A DNA stretch of 64,000 nt. Origin: Streptomyces sp. NBC_01283. GTDB taxonomy: Bacteria; Actinomycetota; Actinomycetes; Streptomycetales; Streptomycetaceae. Position numbers and translations under genes: made by a program. Location of the stretch: the NCBI RefSeq assembly GCF_041435335.1, contig NZ_CP108430.1:2108001-2172000 (forward strand), written 5' to 3'. Position 1 is the first letter of the stretch, and the number at the start of each line of letters is the position of its first letter. The notes beneath the pieces were generated by a model. It worked only from the letters and a program-made list of their open reading frames with translations, was not told where the DNA came from and made no database searches. This document shows positions 34,109 to 42,316 of this stretch, piece by piece.

Positions 34109-34702
34109 TCACACGCCGCTGCCCGCGCCGTGAGCGAGGACGGAGGCGCAGAGCGTCCGCAGGCCCGCGTGCAGTTGCGCGGGACCGGCGCCCTGGCTGG
34201 TCAGGTGCTCGACCAGGTCGCTGCGAACGGCGGCGAGCAGGGCGTGCGCGAGGTAGTCGGCATCCTCGCGCCCGTGTACGGCGGACAGCATTCCGGCGAC
34301 TTCGGAGTGCCAGAGTCCGTACGCCGGATTGAGGTAGGGACTGCCGGCCCCCGCCCGCTCCAGGGCCAGCATCAGTGCGCGCTGGTTCAGCTTGAGGTCG
34401 AGGAGTGCGGCCATGAGCGCGGGCACCCGCTCGGCCACCGGTGTGCCGGGACCGAGCGGCGGCGGACCGTCGGTGACCTGTTCGCGCAGCTGCTGCGTCT
34501 CCTCGACGACCAGCGCGCCGATCAGGCCGATGCGGTCGGAGAAGTGCCGGAAGACCGTGCCCTTTCCGGCACCGGCGGCCTGGGCGATGTCGGCCATCTT
34601 GACGCTGTCGGGGTCGTCGGCGTCCTTGAACAGCCGGGCGGCGGCGGCCAGCAGCGCGGCCCTGTTGCGGACGGAGTCGGCTCTCTCCTTGCGGGCGGCG
34701 AT
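34109..34702 (-). CDS. TetR-family repressor with an apparent ATC start codon
   Basis: A 197-residue TetR protein. The N-terminal DNA-binding domain is complete: RNRAALLAAAARLF, then MADIAQAAGAGKGTVFRHFS, followed by a ligand-binding helical domain ending LRTLCASVLAHG. The only ATG in frame (34597) would delete half of that domain. Reading upstream, the only codon at the right place is ATC at 34700-34702, directly after GAGGAGGAACC, a near-ideal ribosome site; no ATG, GTG or TTG lies between the DNA-binding domain and it. It is divergent from the NTF2/NmrA pair and the intergenic dyad is its probable operator. Confidence 0.85.
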   Translation of the reverse strand: MAARKERADSVRNRAALLAAAARLFKDADDPDSVKMADIAQAAGAGKGTVFRHFSDRIGLIGALVVEETQQLREQVTDGPPPLGPGTPVAERVPALMAALLDLKLNQRALMLALERAGAGSPYLNPAYGLWHSEVAGMLSAVHGREDADYLAHALLAAVRSDLVEHLTSQGAGPAQLHAGLRTLCASVLAHGAGSGV

Positions 34703-34766
34703 GGTTCCTCCTCGATGAGTGCCCCATGGGCAGGGCGGGCGGGGCGAGCAGACCCCAGCATAAGTC

Positions 34767-34803
34767 GACCCCGGGTCCGGTACTTGTAAACGGACCCGGG
34801 GTC
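34767..34803. promoter_or_regulatory. 13-bp perfect inverted repeat, probable TetR operator
   Basis: GACCCCGGGTCCG and its exact complement lie at 34767-34779 and 34791-34803 with an 11-base AT-richer spacer (GTACTTGTAAA). It is centred between the TetR gene and the divergent NTF2-like gene, 18 bases before the latter's start. A size and position typical for TetR dimers blocking both promoters. Confidence 0.75.
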
Positions 34804-34820
34804 AGGTTAACGTCGCCGCC

Positions 34821-35288
34821 ATGACGACACACCCCGCCACCGGGACGCCGCACACATCGGCGACCGACGTGTTCACCCGCTCCCTCGACCTCCTGCTCGC
34901 CAAGGACATCGACGGCTGGGTCGGCCTGTGGGCGCCGGACGGAATCTTCGAGTTCCCCTTCGCGCTCCCCGGAGCTCCGCGGCGACTCGTGGGCCGCGAG
35001 GCGGTACGCGACTACATGGCCGACTATCCCGACCACATCGACCTGCGGAGCTTCGAGGACCTGACCGTCCACCGCACCGACGACCCCGAGACGATCGTCG
35101 TGGAGCTGCGCGGCACCGGCCGGGCGGTCGCCACCGGACGCCCCTTCGACATGCCGTACATCCAGGTCGTCACGGTTCAGGAGGGCCGGATCACGCGCTT
35201 CCGCGACTACTGGAACGGCGCGCTGGCGGCCGACGTCTTCGACGGGGAGATCCCCGTGGGCGCCGCTCGCCCCGGAGAGGACCGATGA
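34821..35288 (+). CDS. SnoaL/NTF2-like ketosteroid-isomerase-fold protein
   Basis: A 155-residue NTF2-fold protein: DVFTRSLDLLLAKDIDGWVG, WAPDGIFEFPFA, a central GREAVRDYMADYPDH and the terminal ITRFRDYWNGA are the family pattern. Such proteins are isomerases, cyclases or hydrolases of small hydrophobic molecules. It overlaps the NmrA-like gene by four bases (ATGA) and is divergent from the TetR repressor, so it is probably induced with its partner in response to a xenobiotic or metabolite. Confidence 0.85.
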   Translation: MTTHPATGTPHTSATDVFTRSLDLLLAKDIDGWVGLWAPDGIFEFPFALPGAPRRLVGREAVRDYMADYPDHIDLRSFEDLTVHRTDDPETIVVELRGTGRAVATGRPFDMPYIQVVTVQEGRITRFRDYWNGALAADVFDGEIPVGAARPGEDR

Positions 35289-36136
35289 CGATGCGCTTCC
35301 TGATCACCGGCGGTACGGGAACCACCGGCCGCCGCGTGGCGGCAGCCCTGGCCGGCCGGGGCATGTCCGTACGCCCCGGCAGCCGCACCCCGGCGCCGGA
35401 CACCGACCAGGTCCGCTTCGACTGGGCCGACCCCGCCACGCACGGCCCCGCCCTCACCGGCGCGGACGGCGTCTATCTGGTGCCGCCCATCGGGGACGCC
35501 GCCCCGGCCCGGCTGATGGTGCCGTTCCTGGAGCGTGCGCTCGACGCGGGCGTCCGCCGCTTCGTGCTGCTGAGTTCCTCAGCCATCGCCGAGGGCGACC
35601 CAGGGGCGGGCGAAGTCCACCGGGCGCTGCGCCAACTGGCCCCGGAGTGGGCGGTGTTGCGCCCCTCGTGGTTCATGCAGAACTTCGTCACCCCGGGCCA
35701 TCCGCACGTCGAGAGCATCCGCACCGCGGATGAGATCGTGACGGCCACCGGGCGCGGACGCGTGGCGTTCGTCGACGCGGACGACATCGCGGCCGTCGCC
35801 GTACGGGCCCTGACGGACGAGCGGCCGCACAACGCGGCACATCTGATCACCGGGCCACAGGCGCTCGGCTACTCGGATGTCGCGGAGGCCGTCTCCAAGG
35901 TCTCAGGGCGCGAGATCCGGCATCGCTCCGTCCCGGTCGCGGAGTTCCGCGAGCGGCTCTCGGCCACCGGGATGCCCGAGGCGTTCACTCATGTACTGGC
36001 GGCCATGGACGACGGCATCGCGCACGGGTCGGAGGACCGCGTGGACCCCACCGTCGAGCGGATCACCGGCCGGGCGGCCCGCAGCTTCGCGGACTTCGCC
36101 GTGGAGAACGCCGCCGCGTGGGCTCCCGCGCCGTAA
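35285..36136 (+). CDS. NmrA/atypical SDR NAD(P)-binding protein
   Basis: Atypical short-chain dehydrogenase/NmrA-type protein, 283 residues. The Rossmann motif is FLITGGTGTTGRRVAAAL, and RFVLLSSSAIAEG, LRPSWFMQNF and VDADDIAAVAVRAL are hallmarks of azoreductase-like NmrA proteins. Catalytic YxxxK is absent, so it may be a sensor or quinone oxidoreductase. It is translationally coupled to the SnoaL-like gene. Confidence 0.88.
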   Translation: MTMRFLITGGTGTTGRRVAAALAGRGMSVRPGSRTPAPDTDQVRFDWADPATHGPALTGADGVYLVPPIGDAAPARLMVPFLERALDAGVRRFVLLSSSAIAEGDPGAGEVHRALRQLAPEWAVLRPSWFMQNFVTPGHPHVESIRTADEIVTATGRGRVAFVDADDIAAVAVRALTDERPHNAAHLITGPQALGYSDVAEAVSKVSGREIRHRSVPVAEFRERLSATGMPEAFTHVLAAMDDGIAHGSEDRVDPTVERITGRAARSFADFAVENAAAWAPAP

Positions 36137-36163
36137 CCGCGAAGGCCCGCGGCGCGGTGTCAC

Positions 36164-36424
36164 TCACACCGGTGCGAGCGGAACCAGCGCACAGGCCCGG
36201 GCGACCTCGTCCAGCGAGAGGCCGAGCGCGACGGCCAGCGCCGACACGGTGAAGAACGCGGGCGTGGGCGCCCGCCCCGTCTCGATCTTGCGGAGCGTCT
36301 CGGCGGAGAGCCCGGCGCTCGCGGCCACCTCCACCATGCTCCGCTCACCACGCGCGGCACGCAGGAGCCGGCCGAGCCGCTCGCCGCGTTCGCGCTCTTC
36401 AAGGGTCAGGGGGGTCCGCACCAT
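36164..36424 (-). CDS. Small XRE-family helix-turn-helix regulator
   Basis: An 86-residue DNA-binding protein that is essentially one XRE/Cro domain: RLLRAARGERSMVEVAASAG, LSAETLRKIETGRAPTP and FFTVSALAVALGLSLDEVA. No toxin or second domain is attached. ATG at 36422-36424. A perfect palindrome about 40 bases upstream is a candidate autoregulatory site. It converges with the NmrA-like gene. Confidence 0.88.
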   Translation of the reverse strand: MVRTPLTLEERERGERLGRLLRAARGERSMVEVAASAGLSAETLRKIETGRAPTPAFFTVSALAVALGLSLDEVARACALVPLAPV

Positions 36425-36464
36425 GCGGTCAGTCTAGTCCGCCACCACCCAGAAGACCATTCTC

Positions 36465-36474
36465 ATACCGGTAT
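36465..36474. promoter_or_regulatory. Palindrome ATACCGGTAT upstream of the XRE regulator
   Basis: A perfect 10-bp palindrome set in an unusually AT-rich stretch, about 40 bases before the regulator start on the minus strand, overlapping where its -35/-10 region should be. Likely autoregulatory operator. Confidence 0.45.
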
Positions 36475-36490
36475 AGTTATTGGCGCAACC

Positions 36491-36518
36491 GCCGGGCGGG
36501 CCGGAGGGCCCGCCCGGC
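36491..36518. terminator. Strong hairpin at the end of ggt
   Basis: A 12-bp perfect stem GCCGGGCGGGCC / GGCCCGCCCGGC with a 4-base loop GGAG begins seven bases after the ggt stop (minus strand). It is the strongest intrinsic-terminator-like structure in the window and also insulates the XRE promoter. Confidence 0.8.
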
Positions 36519-36524
36519 CCCGGC

Positions 36525-38336
36525 TCAGCCGGGGTGCACCACCATCGCCGACCCGCCACCGCGACGCGTCTTCTCCGCCGCGGCCAGCCACTTGCCGCCA
36601 GGCAGCCGCTGCACGCCCGTCGCGGCCCCGATCTCCGGGTTCTGCTTGAAGGAGTGGCCGATCGCTTCGAGGTCGGCCCGCAACGGGCTGTCCCAGAGCC
36701 CCGGCTCCAGCTCGGTCTGCGCGGCGTTGCGCTGACTCGCGCGCGGCGCGGCGATCGCGTCGACGAGCGGCAGGCCCCGGTCCACGAACCCGGTCAGGGT
36801 CTGCAGCACGGTGGTGATGATCGTGGCACCGCCGGGCGAGCCCAGGGCGACCAGCGGCTTCCCCTTCTCCAGGACGATCGTCGGCGCGATCGAGGACCGG
36901 GGCCGCTTGCCCGGACCCGGCAGGTTCGGGTCGTGCACGGCCGGGTCGGCCGGCGCGAAGGAGAAGTCGGTCAGTTCGTTGTTGAGCAGGAACCCGCGCC
37001 CCGGCACGGTGATCCCGCTGCCGCCCGTCGACTCGATGGTCAGGGTGTAGGCGACGACGTTGCCCCACTTGTCGGCAGCCGTGAGGTGCGTCGTGTTCTC
37101 GCCCTCGTACGTGGTCGGGGCCGCCTTGTCACCGGACCCGCAGTCCGCCGGGTCCCGCGGGTCGCCCGGCGCGAGCGGGCTCTTGAGGACCGCGTCGTCG
37201 CGGATCAGGCACTCCCGCGAGTCGGCGAACCGCTGCGAGAGCAGTTCCTTCGTCGGTACGTCCTCGAAGGCGGGGTCGCCCACCCACCGCCCGCGGTCGG
37301 CGAAGGCGACGCGGCTCGCCTCGATGTACCGGTGCAGGTACTTCTTCTTGGAGGCCTTCGAGAGGTCGGTCCGCTCAAGGATGTTGAGCGCCTCGCCGAC
37401 CGTCGTGCCGCCGGAGGACGAGGGAGCCATCGAGTAGACGTCGAGCCCGCGGTAGGAGGTCTTCGTCGGCGCCTGCCGCTTCACCGCGTACGCCTTCAGG
37501 TCCTTCGCCGACAGGTCGCCGCGCCGGGCCACCCGCCCCGACGCAGGATCCACCGGCGGCTTGTTCACGGTCCGTACGACGTCCTTGCCGATGTCGCCCC
37601 GGTACATCGCCCCGACACCCTTGCGCCCCAGCTCCTCGTACGTCCGCGCGAGATCGGGGTTCTTGAAGGTCGAGCCGACCACGGGCAGCGCGCCACCGGG
37701 CAGGAACAGCTTCGCCGTGTCCGGGAAGTCGGCGAACCGGGCCTGGTTCGACTCGGTCTGCGAGCGGAAGGTGCCGTCCACGGTGAACCCGTCGCGCGCG
37801 AGCCGCTCCGCGGGCTTCAGGAGCGTGCCGAGCCGCTTGCTGCCCCATTTGTCGAGGGCGGACTGCCAGGTCGCGGGGGTGCCGGGGGTGCCCACGCCCA
37901 GGCCACTGGTGACGGCGTCCGCGAAGGGGATCGGTTTGCCGTCCTCCAGGAAGAGGCCGGAATCGGCGGTCCGCGGGGCCGTCTCGCGGCCGTCGATCGT
38001 GCTCACCTTGCCGCTCTTGGCGTCGTAGTGGACGAAGTAGCCGCCGCCCCCGACGCCCGCGGAGTAGGGCTCGGTCACGCCGAGGGCCGCCGCCGTGGCG
38101 ACCGCCGCGTCCACCGCGTTGCCGCCCTTCTTCAGGACCTCGATCCCGGCGGCCGACGCGTCCGCGTCGACGCTGGAGACGGCACCGCCGTAGCCGACGG
38201 CCACCGGCACCTTCGGCGGGGACTGCGAAGCCTGTTCAGCCGAGCGCGGAGACGAAGGGGGCGCGGCCGCACCGACCGACACCAACACCCCTCCGACCGC
38301 CAATAGCGTCAGATTCCGTACGACAGCACGACGCAT
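36525..38336 (-). CDS. ggt: Gamma-glutamyltransferase / glutathione hydrolase precursor
   Basis: Secreted Ntn-hydrolase of 603 residues that removes gamma-glutamyl groups from glutathione and peptides. A Sec signal peptide (RRAVVRNLTLLAVGGVLVSVGAAAP) opens the protein. The autoprocessing and catalytic Thr lies in GENTTHLTAADKWGN at about residue 415. TLTIESTGGSGITVPG and RPRSSIAPTIV belong to the small subunit, and GSPGGATIITTVLQ to the substrate pocket. GGAGG precedes the ATG at 38334-38336. The glutamate released could be taken up by the gluABCD system 5 kb away. Confidence 0.94.
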   Translation of the reverse strand: MRRAVVRNLTLLAVGGVLVSVGAAAPPSSPRSAEQASQSPPKVPVAVGYGGAVSSVDADASAAGIEVLKKGGNAVDAAVATAAALGVTEPYSAGVGGGGYFVHYDAKSGKVSTIDGRETAPRTADSGLFLEDGKPIPFADAVTSGLGVGTPGTPATWQSALDKWGSKRLGTLLKPAERLARDGFTVDGTFRSQTESNQARFADFPDTAKLFLPGGALPVVGSTFKNPDLARTYEELGRKGVGAMYRGDIGKDVVRTVNKPPVDPASGRVARRGDLSAKDLKAYAVKRQAPTKTSYRGLDVYSMAPSSSGGTTVGEALNILERTDLSKASKKKYLHRYIEASRVAFADRGRWVGDPAFEDVPTKELLSQRFADSRECLIRDDAVLKSPLAPGDPRDPADCGSGDKAAPTTYEGENTTHLTAADKWGNVVAYTLTIESTGGSGITVPGRGFLLNNELTDFSFAPADPAVHDPNLPGPGKRPRSSIAPTIVLEKGKPLVALGSPGGATIITTVLQTLTGFVDRGLPLVDAIAAPRASQRNAAQTELEPGLWDSPLRADLEAIGHSFKQNPEIGAATGVQRLPGGKWLAAAEKTRRGGGSAMVVHPG

Positions 38337-38426
38337 TCGTACCTCCAGTCAACAACCGTCCGCGCAGCGTAACTTCGGTCCCCCCGCCACGTCAGGACCC
38401 CCTCGAACACGGGTCCTAGAGCCCGC

Positions 38427-38432
38427 TAGCAT
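38427..38432 (+). promoter_or_regulatory. -10 box TAGCAT placed for a leaderless transcript
   Basis: TAGCAT matches the streptomycete -10 consensus and ends eight bases before the ATG of the next gene, which has no Shine-Dalgarno. The start of transcription would fall at or next to the ATG. Confidence 0.45.
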
Positions 38433-38440
38433 GCGCCCCC

Positions 38441-39199
38441 ATGACTGACGACGTGCGCACCATCGTCCTCGGCCTGGTCGCGGCCGGCCTCGGCGCCGTG
38501 CTGGGCTGGCTCGCCCGTACCTACCTCTGGCGGCGCAAGCTCCGCCGCAAGCAGGCCTTCTTCGGGCTGCCCGACAACTCCGAGTCGCTGCTCGTGGTGA
38601 ACCGCGAGGCGGGCGGCCCCGAGCTGACCGTCGTACGCCACGACGTGTTCGCGCTCCTCGAACTCGCCGCGCTGATCAAGGACTGCGGCGCGCACGCCCA
38701 GCTCGTCGCCCATGACGCCGCCCAGCAGAGCTTCGGCGAGCGCACGGAATTCTGCGTCGGCTCCCCGGCCGCGAACCGCCGGATGGCCGCGCACATGCAC
38801 TCCCTGCTGCCCGGCGTCCGCATCAACACCGAACCGGAGCCGGGCCCGGACCGCGGCGCCTTCCAGATCGGCAGCGAGCGGTACCGCATGGAGGGCGGCA
38901 TCACGGAGTACGTGATCCTCGCGCGGCTCACCGCGGGGCAGGGGCAGGAGGCGAGACCCGTCTTCGTCTTCTGCGGCCAGCGCGCGATCACCAACCAGGC
39001 GGCCACCCGCTACCTCGCCCGCCACCACGAGCGCCTCGCCCGCAAGCATGGCGCCAACACGTTCGTGCTGCTCCTGAAGGTCGTCAACTCCCAGGCGTAC
39101 GGCGCCGACGTCGTCGAGCTCGTCGGGGACGTCACACGCGCGGCCCAGACCCCGGCCCCGGCTGCCGCACTGCCGCGCAACTCCCACCGCGCGAAGTAG
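38441..39199 (+). CDS. Conserved membrane-anchored protein of unknown function
   Basis: Not recognised. 252 residues: one N-terminal transmembrane helix (TIVLGLVAAGLGAVLGWLA) followed at once by a basic stretch (RRKLRRKQ), so the bulk is cytoplasmic. The soluble part has SESLLVVNREAGGPELTVVR, a helix-rich segment, and a beta segment FVFCGQRAITNQAATRYLAR with a lone Cys. A low-complexity Ala/Pro tail ends it. No ribosome site precedes the ATG; a TAGCAT box suggests leaderless expression. It is divergent from ggt, about 100 bases apart. Confidence 0.75.
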   Translation: MTDDVRTIVLGLVAAGLGAVLGWLARTYLWRRKLRRKQAFFGLPDNSESLLVVNREAGGPELTVVRHDVFALLELAALIKDCGAHAQLVAHDAAQQSFGERTEFCVGSPAANRRMAAHMHSLLPGVRINTEPEPGPDRGAFQIGSERYRMEGGITEYVILARLTAGQGQEARPVFVFCGQRAITNQAATRYLARHHERLARKHGANTFVLLLKVVNSQAYGADVVELVGDVTRAAQTPAPAAALPRNSHRAK

Positions 39200-39325
39200 G
39201 CACCTGGCCGCTTGGCGCACATCCGGCCTCTGTGACCTATTCGGCAATTCAGGGCAAGAGGCAACCCACCGGGACCTTTGACCCTCTCTCCGTGCAGTTC
39301 CACATTCGCACGGAGGTACGTTCCC

Positions 39326-40525
39326 TTGAGGCTCCTGAGCTCGACGAGTCGCCGACGCCCCATACGCACCCGCCACACCGGGGCCGCGGTCACGGCCGCG
39401 GGTCTCGCGGCCCTTGCCGCCGCGCTGACCGCCTGTTCGGGCAGCACCCCGGCATCCGCCGACACCTCGATGAAGAAGCCGGACATATCGGTCAACCTCC
39501 AGGGCAAGCAGGCCAAGGCGGGCTCCCCGGTGAAGGTGAGGCTGGCCGACGGCAGGCTGAAGCAGGTCGAGGTCACCGATTCCGAGGGCGCGAAGCTCAG
39601 CGGCAAGGTCGCCGCGAACGGCACCACCTGGACCTCGGACCGCAAGGCGGTGCCCGGCACGTCGTACAAGGTCGAGGCGACCACGGACAAGGGCGGCAGC
39701 GCGCGGACCTCCTTCAGGACGGCCGCCCCGGAGCAGGTGAACAAGCTGTCCCTGACGCCCGGCAAGGGCACCACGGTCGGCGTCGCGCAGCCCCTCTCCG
39801 TCGTCTTCGACCACCCGGTGAAGAACAAGGCCGAGGTCGAGAAGCACCTGAAGGTGACGACCTCGAACGACACGACCGGATCCTGGGGCTGGATCAAGAA
39901 CTACGACGGCAAGGACCGCGTCGACTGGCGCCCCAAGGAGTACTGGGAGTCCGGCACGAAGGTGAAGCTCGACGCCCGCCTCGGCGGCATCGACTCGGGC
40001 ACCGGCGGCGGCTGGTTCGTCCGTGACTACGTCACCGGCTTCACGGTCGGCAAGAGCCAGAAGGTCAAGGTCGACCTCGACAGCAAGCAGGCCACGCTCG
40101 TGCGCGACGGCAAGAGCGTGAAGACCGTCCCGATGTCGGCGGGCACGCCCGGCGGCGACAAGGCGTCCTGGGGCGGCACGTCCGTCCTGATGGCCAAGGA
40201 GGGCACGATCAACATGCGCTCCGAGACGGTCGGGCTCGGCGACGCCTACGACAAGATGGTCGACAACTCGATGCGTCTGACCTGGTCGGGCATGTACGCG
40301 CACGCGGCCCCGTGGAACGCCTCGTACTTCGGCAACACCAACCACAGCTCGGGCTGCATCGGCATGAGCGACGGCGACGCCTCCTGGCTCTACGGCCAGG
40401 TCCGGGTCGGCGACCCCTTCGAGGTCTCCGGCAGCGGCTCGAAGGGCGTGCCGGACCCGGGCAACGGTTACGGCGAGTGGAACATCTCCTGGGCCGACTG
40501 GCAGGCGAAGAGCGCGCTGGGCTGA
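39326..40525 (+). CDS. L,D-transpeptidase lipoprotein (YkuD domain)
   Basis: Cell-wall enzyme of about 399 residues forming 3-3 peptidoglycan cross-links. A lipoprotein signal ends in lipobox LTAC. Two Ig-like beta domains (about residues 45-240, as in mycobacterial Ldt) precede the YkuD catalytic domain. There HAAPWNASYFGNTNHSSGC carries the active-site His and Cys (Cys near residue 343), followed by IGMSDGDASWLY. I chose the TTG at 39326 because CGGAGG lies 8 to 9 bases upstream and the signal peptide then has normal length. The Sec/lipoprotein export places it outside the membrane. Confidence 0.9.
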   Translation: MRLLSSTSRRRPIRTRHTGAAVTAAGLAALAAALTACSGSTPASADTSMKKPDISVNLQGKQAKAGSPVKVRLADGRLKQVEVTDSEGAKLSGKVAANGTTWTSDRKAVPGTSYKVEATTDKGGSARTSFRTAAPEQVNKLSLTPGKGTTVGVAQPLSVVFDHPVKNKAEVEKHLKVTTSNDTTGSWGWIKNYDGKDRVDWRPKEYWESGTKVKLDARLGGIDSGTGGGWFVRDYVTGFTVGKSQKVKVDLDSKQATLVRDGKSVKTVPMSAGTPGGDKASWGGTSVLMAKEGTINMRSETVGLGDAYDKMVDNSMRLTWSGMYAHAAPWNASYFGNTNHSSGCIGMSDGDASWLYGQVRVGDPFEVSGSGSKGVPDPGNGYGEWNISWADWQAKSALG

Positions 40526-40561
40526 AGCTCCGCCGCACTGAAGTAGACAGCTCAACAATCG

Positions 40562-40622
40562 TTACCGGGGCGTAACTTACCGACGGGTTACCCCCGGTAA
40601 AGCCCCGAGGTTACCGTCGGGT
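40562..40622. promoter_or_regulatory. Cluster of TTACCG elements upstream of the S15-family hydrolase
   Basis: TTACCG occurs three times on the plus strand (40562, 40577, 40611) and once inverted (CGGTAA near 40595). Two copies extend to TTACCGACGGGT and TTACCGTCGGGT, 34 bases apart. GTTAC-N6-GTAAC forms an added dyad. The cluster occupies the whole promoter region ahead of the ribosome site at 40641, so it is probably a multi-site operator. Confidence 0.55.
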
Positions 40623-40652
40623 CACTTTGCTTGCACGAGTAAGGAGTGACCC

Positions 40653-42257
40653 GTGGGACAACCCCGCAAGGCTCTGCGCACGACCACCGTGGGCGCCGCG
40701 TCGGCGGCGCTCGTCGCCGGCGCCGCCTTCGGCCTCGCCCCGGCGGCCCAGGCGGCCGGTGGAAACCCGTCGGCCGCTCCACGGGCGGCGAGCTCCACGG
40801 ACGTGCGCTTCGTCGACATCCCCGGCGACGGCGGCACGATCCTCAAGGCGAACGTCTTCACCCCCGAGGGCGCCGCGGCCGGCGCCAAGTACCCCGCGAT
40901 CGTGCTGCCCACCAGCTGGGCCATGCCGCAGGTCGAGTACGTCGCGCAGGCCCAGAAGCTCGCGAACTCCGGCTATGTCGTGGTCAGTTACAACTCGCGC
41001 GGCTTCTGGCAGTCCGGCGGCGAGATCGAGACCGGCGGCCCCGAGGACATCGCGGACGCCTCCAAGGTCATCGACTGGACCCTGGCGAACACCCCGGCCG
41101 ACCCCGCGAAGGTGGGCATGGGCGGTGTCTCGTACGGCGCGGGCATCAGTCTGCTCGCCGCGGGGCACGACAAGCGGATCAAGGCCGTGGCCGCCCTCAG
41201 CGGCTGGGGCAACCTCATCGACTCGATCTACAGCGGCCGCACCCAGCACCGCCAGGCCGCCGGGCTGCTCGGCGGCGCCGGCGCCCTCACCGGCCGCCCC
41301 AGCCCCGAACTCCAGCAGACCCTCGACGACTTCCTCGCGTCCGACCTGGACAAGGAGGACGAGATGATCGCGTGGGGCAAGAAGCGCTCCCCCGCGACGT
41401 ACATCGACCAGATCAACAAGAACGGCGCGGCCGTCATGCTCGGCAACGCCTGGGGCGACACGATCTTCCCGCCCAACCAATACGCCGCGTTCTACGAGCA
41501 GTTGACCGGACCCAAGCGCCTCGAATTCCGTCCGGGCGACCACGCGACCGCCGAGCTGACCGGCCTGCTCGGGCTGCCGAACGACACCTGGACCTCGACC
41601 CAGCGGTGGTTCGACCGCTATCTCAAGGGCGAGAAGAACGGCGTCGACAGCGAACAGCCCGTCCAGCTCAAGTCCCGATCCACCGGCGGCTACGAGGGCT
41701 ATCCCGACTGGAAGTCCGTCGGCGCGACGAAGAAGAAGATCGACCTTGCGGGCTCCACCACGCTCCGCACGAACGTCGACTCGGGCGCCAACGGCGGCAC
41801 CGTGCTGCTCTCGAACGCCCTGGACCAGTTCCTCAAGATCCCGCCGGTGGCCTCGATGCCGCTGCTCCCGCGGCGCTACGCGGGCGTCTGGCAGTCCGAG
41901 AAGTACGACACGGCCCAGCGGGTGCGCGGTACGGCGAAGCTGCACACGACGCTCACCAGCACCAAGGAGAGCGGCACCCTCGTCGCGTACCTCTACGACG
42001 TGGGCCCGCTCGGCCTCGGCAAGCTGGTCAGCAACGCGCCGTACACCTTCCACGGCAAGACTCCCGGCCGGCCGTTCGGCGTGGACCTGGAGTTGTTCTC
42101 CACGGCCTACGACGTACCGGCAGGCCACAGACTCGCCCTGGTGGTCGACACGGTCGACCCGCTCTACATCGAGCACAACCCGACCGGCGCACAGCTGACC
42201 TTCTCCTCGCCGGCGTCCGACCCGTCGTACGTGTCGGTCCCGCTGCGCGAACAGTGA
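40653..42257 (+). CDS. Secreted CocE/NonD (peptidase S15) family hydrolase
   Basis: Exported alpha/beta hydrolase of 534 residues. The signal peptide is TTTVGAASAALVAGAAFG onward, ending at AQA. The catalytic core has GYVVVSYNSRGFWQSGG and the nucleophile elbow GGVSYGAGIS. The C-terminal third (from about residue 370) is the jelly-roll PepX_C-like domain with GTVLLSNAL and LVSNAPYTFHGKTPGRPF. It could be an X-prolyl dipeptidyl peptidase or an esterase of acylated substrates. The GTG at 40653 has AAGGAG 6 to 7 bases upstream. Confidence 0.88.
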   Translation: MGQPRKALRTTTVGAASAALVAGAAFGLAPAAQAAGGNPSAAPRAASSTDVRFVDIPGDGGTILKANVFTPEGAAAGAKYPAIVLPTSWAMPQVEYVAQAQKLANSGYVVVSYNSRGFWQSGGEIETGGPEDIADASKVIDWTLANTPADPAKVGMGGVSYGAGISLLAAGHDKRIKAVAALSGWGNLIDSIYSGRTQHRQAAGLLGGAGALTGRPSPELQQTLDDFLASDLDKEDEMIAWGKKRSPATYIDQINKNGAAVMLGNAWGDTIFPPNQYAAFYEQLTGPKRLEFRPGDHATAELTGLLGLPNDTWTSTQRWFDRYLKGEKNGVDSEQPVQLKSRSTGGYEGYPDWKSVGATKKKIDLAGSTTLRTNVDSGANGGTVLLSNALDQFLKIPPVASMPLLPRRYAGVWQSEKYDTAQRVRGTAKLHTTLTSTKESGTLVAYLYDVGPLGLGKLVSNAPYTFHGKTPGRPFGVDLELFSTAYDVPAGHRLALVVDTVDPLYIEHNPTGAQLTFSSPASDPSYVSVPLREQ

Positions 42258-42263
42258 TCACCG

Positions 42264-42316
42264 GCTGCTGCCGGGTGGGCCCTGGCCCCTTTAGCTACTG
42301 CGGACCCGGCAGCAGC
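42264..42316. terminator. Bidirectional terminator reaching into the gluD stop
   Basis: A 13-bp perfect stem GCTGCTGCCGGGT / ACCCGGCAGCAGC with a 27-base loop lies between two convergent genes. The right arm is inside the last codons of gluD (LLPGPQ) and the loop contains its TAG stop. Confidence 0.65.

Noticed and set aside
36480..38306. 608-codon plus-strand frame opposite ggt
   Set aside because: Antisense shadow of a complete gamma-glutamyltransferase with signal peptide and catalytic Thr.
39200..39325. Possible cyclic-di-AMP (ydaO-type) riboswitch before the L,D-transpeptidase
   Set aside because: Space is too short and the conserved core elements are not visible.
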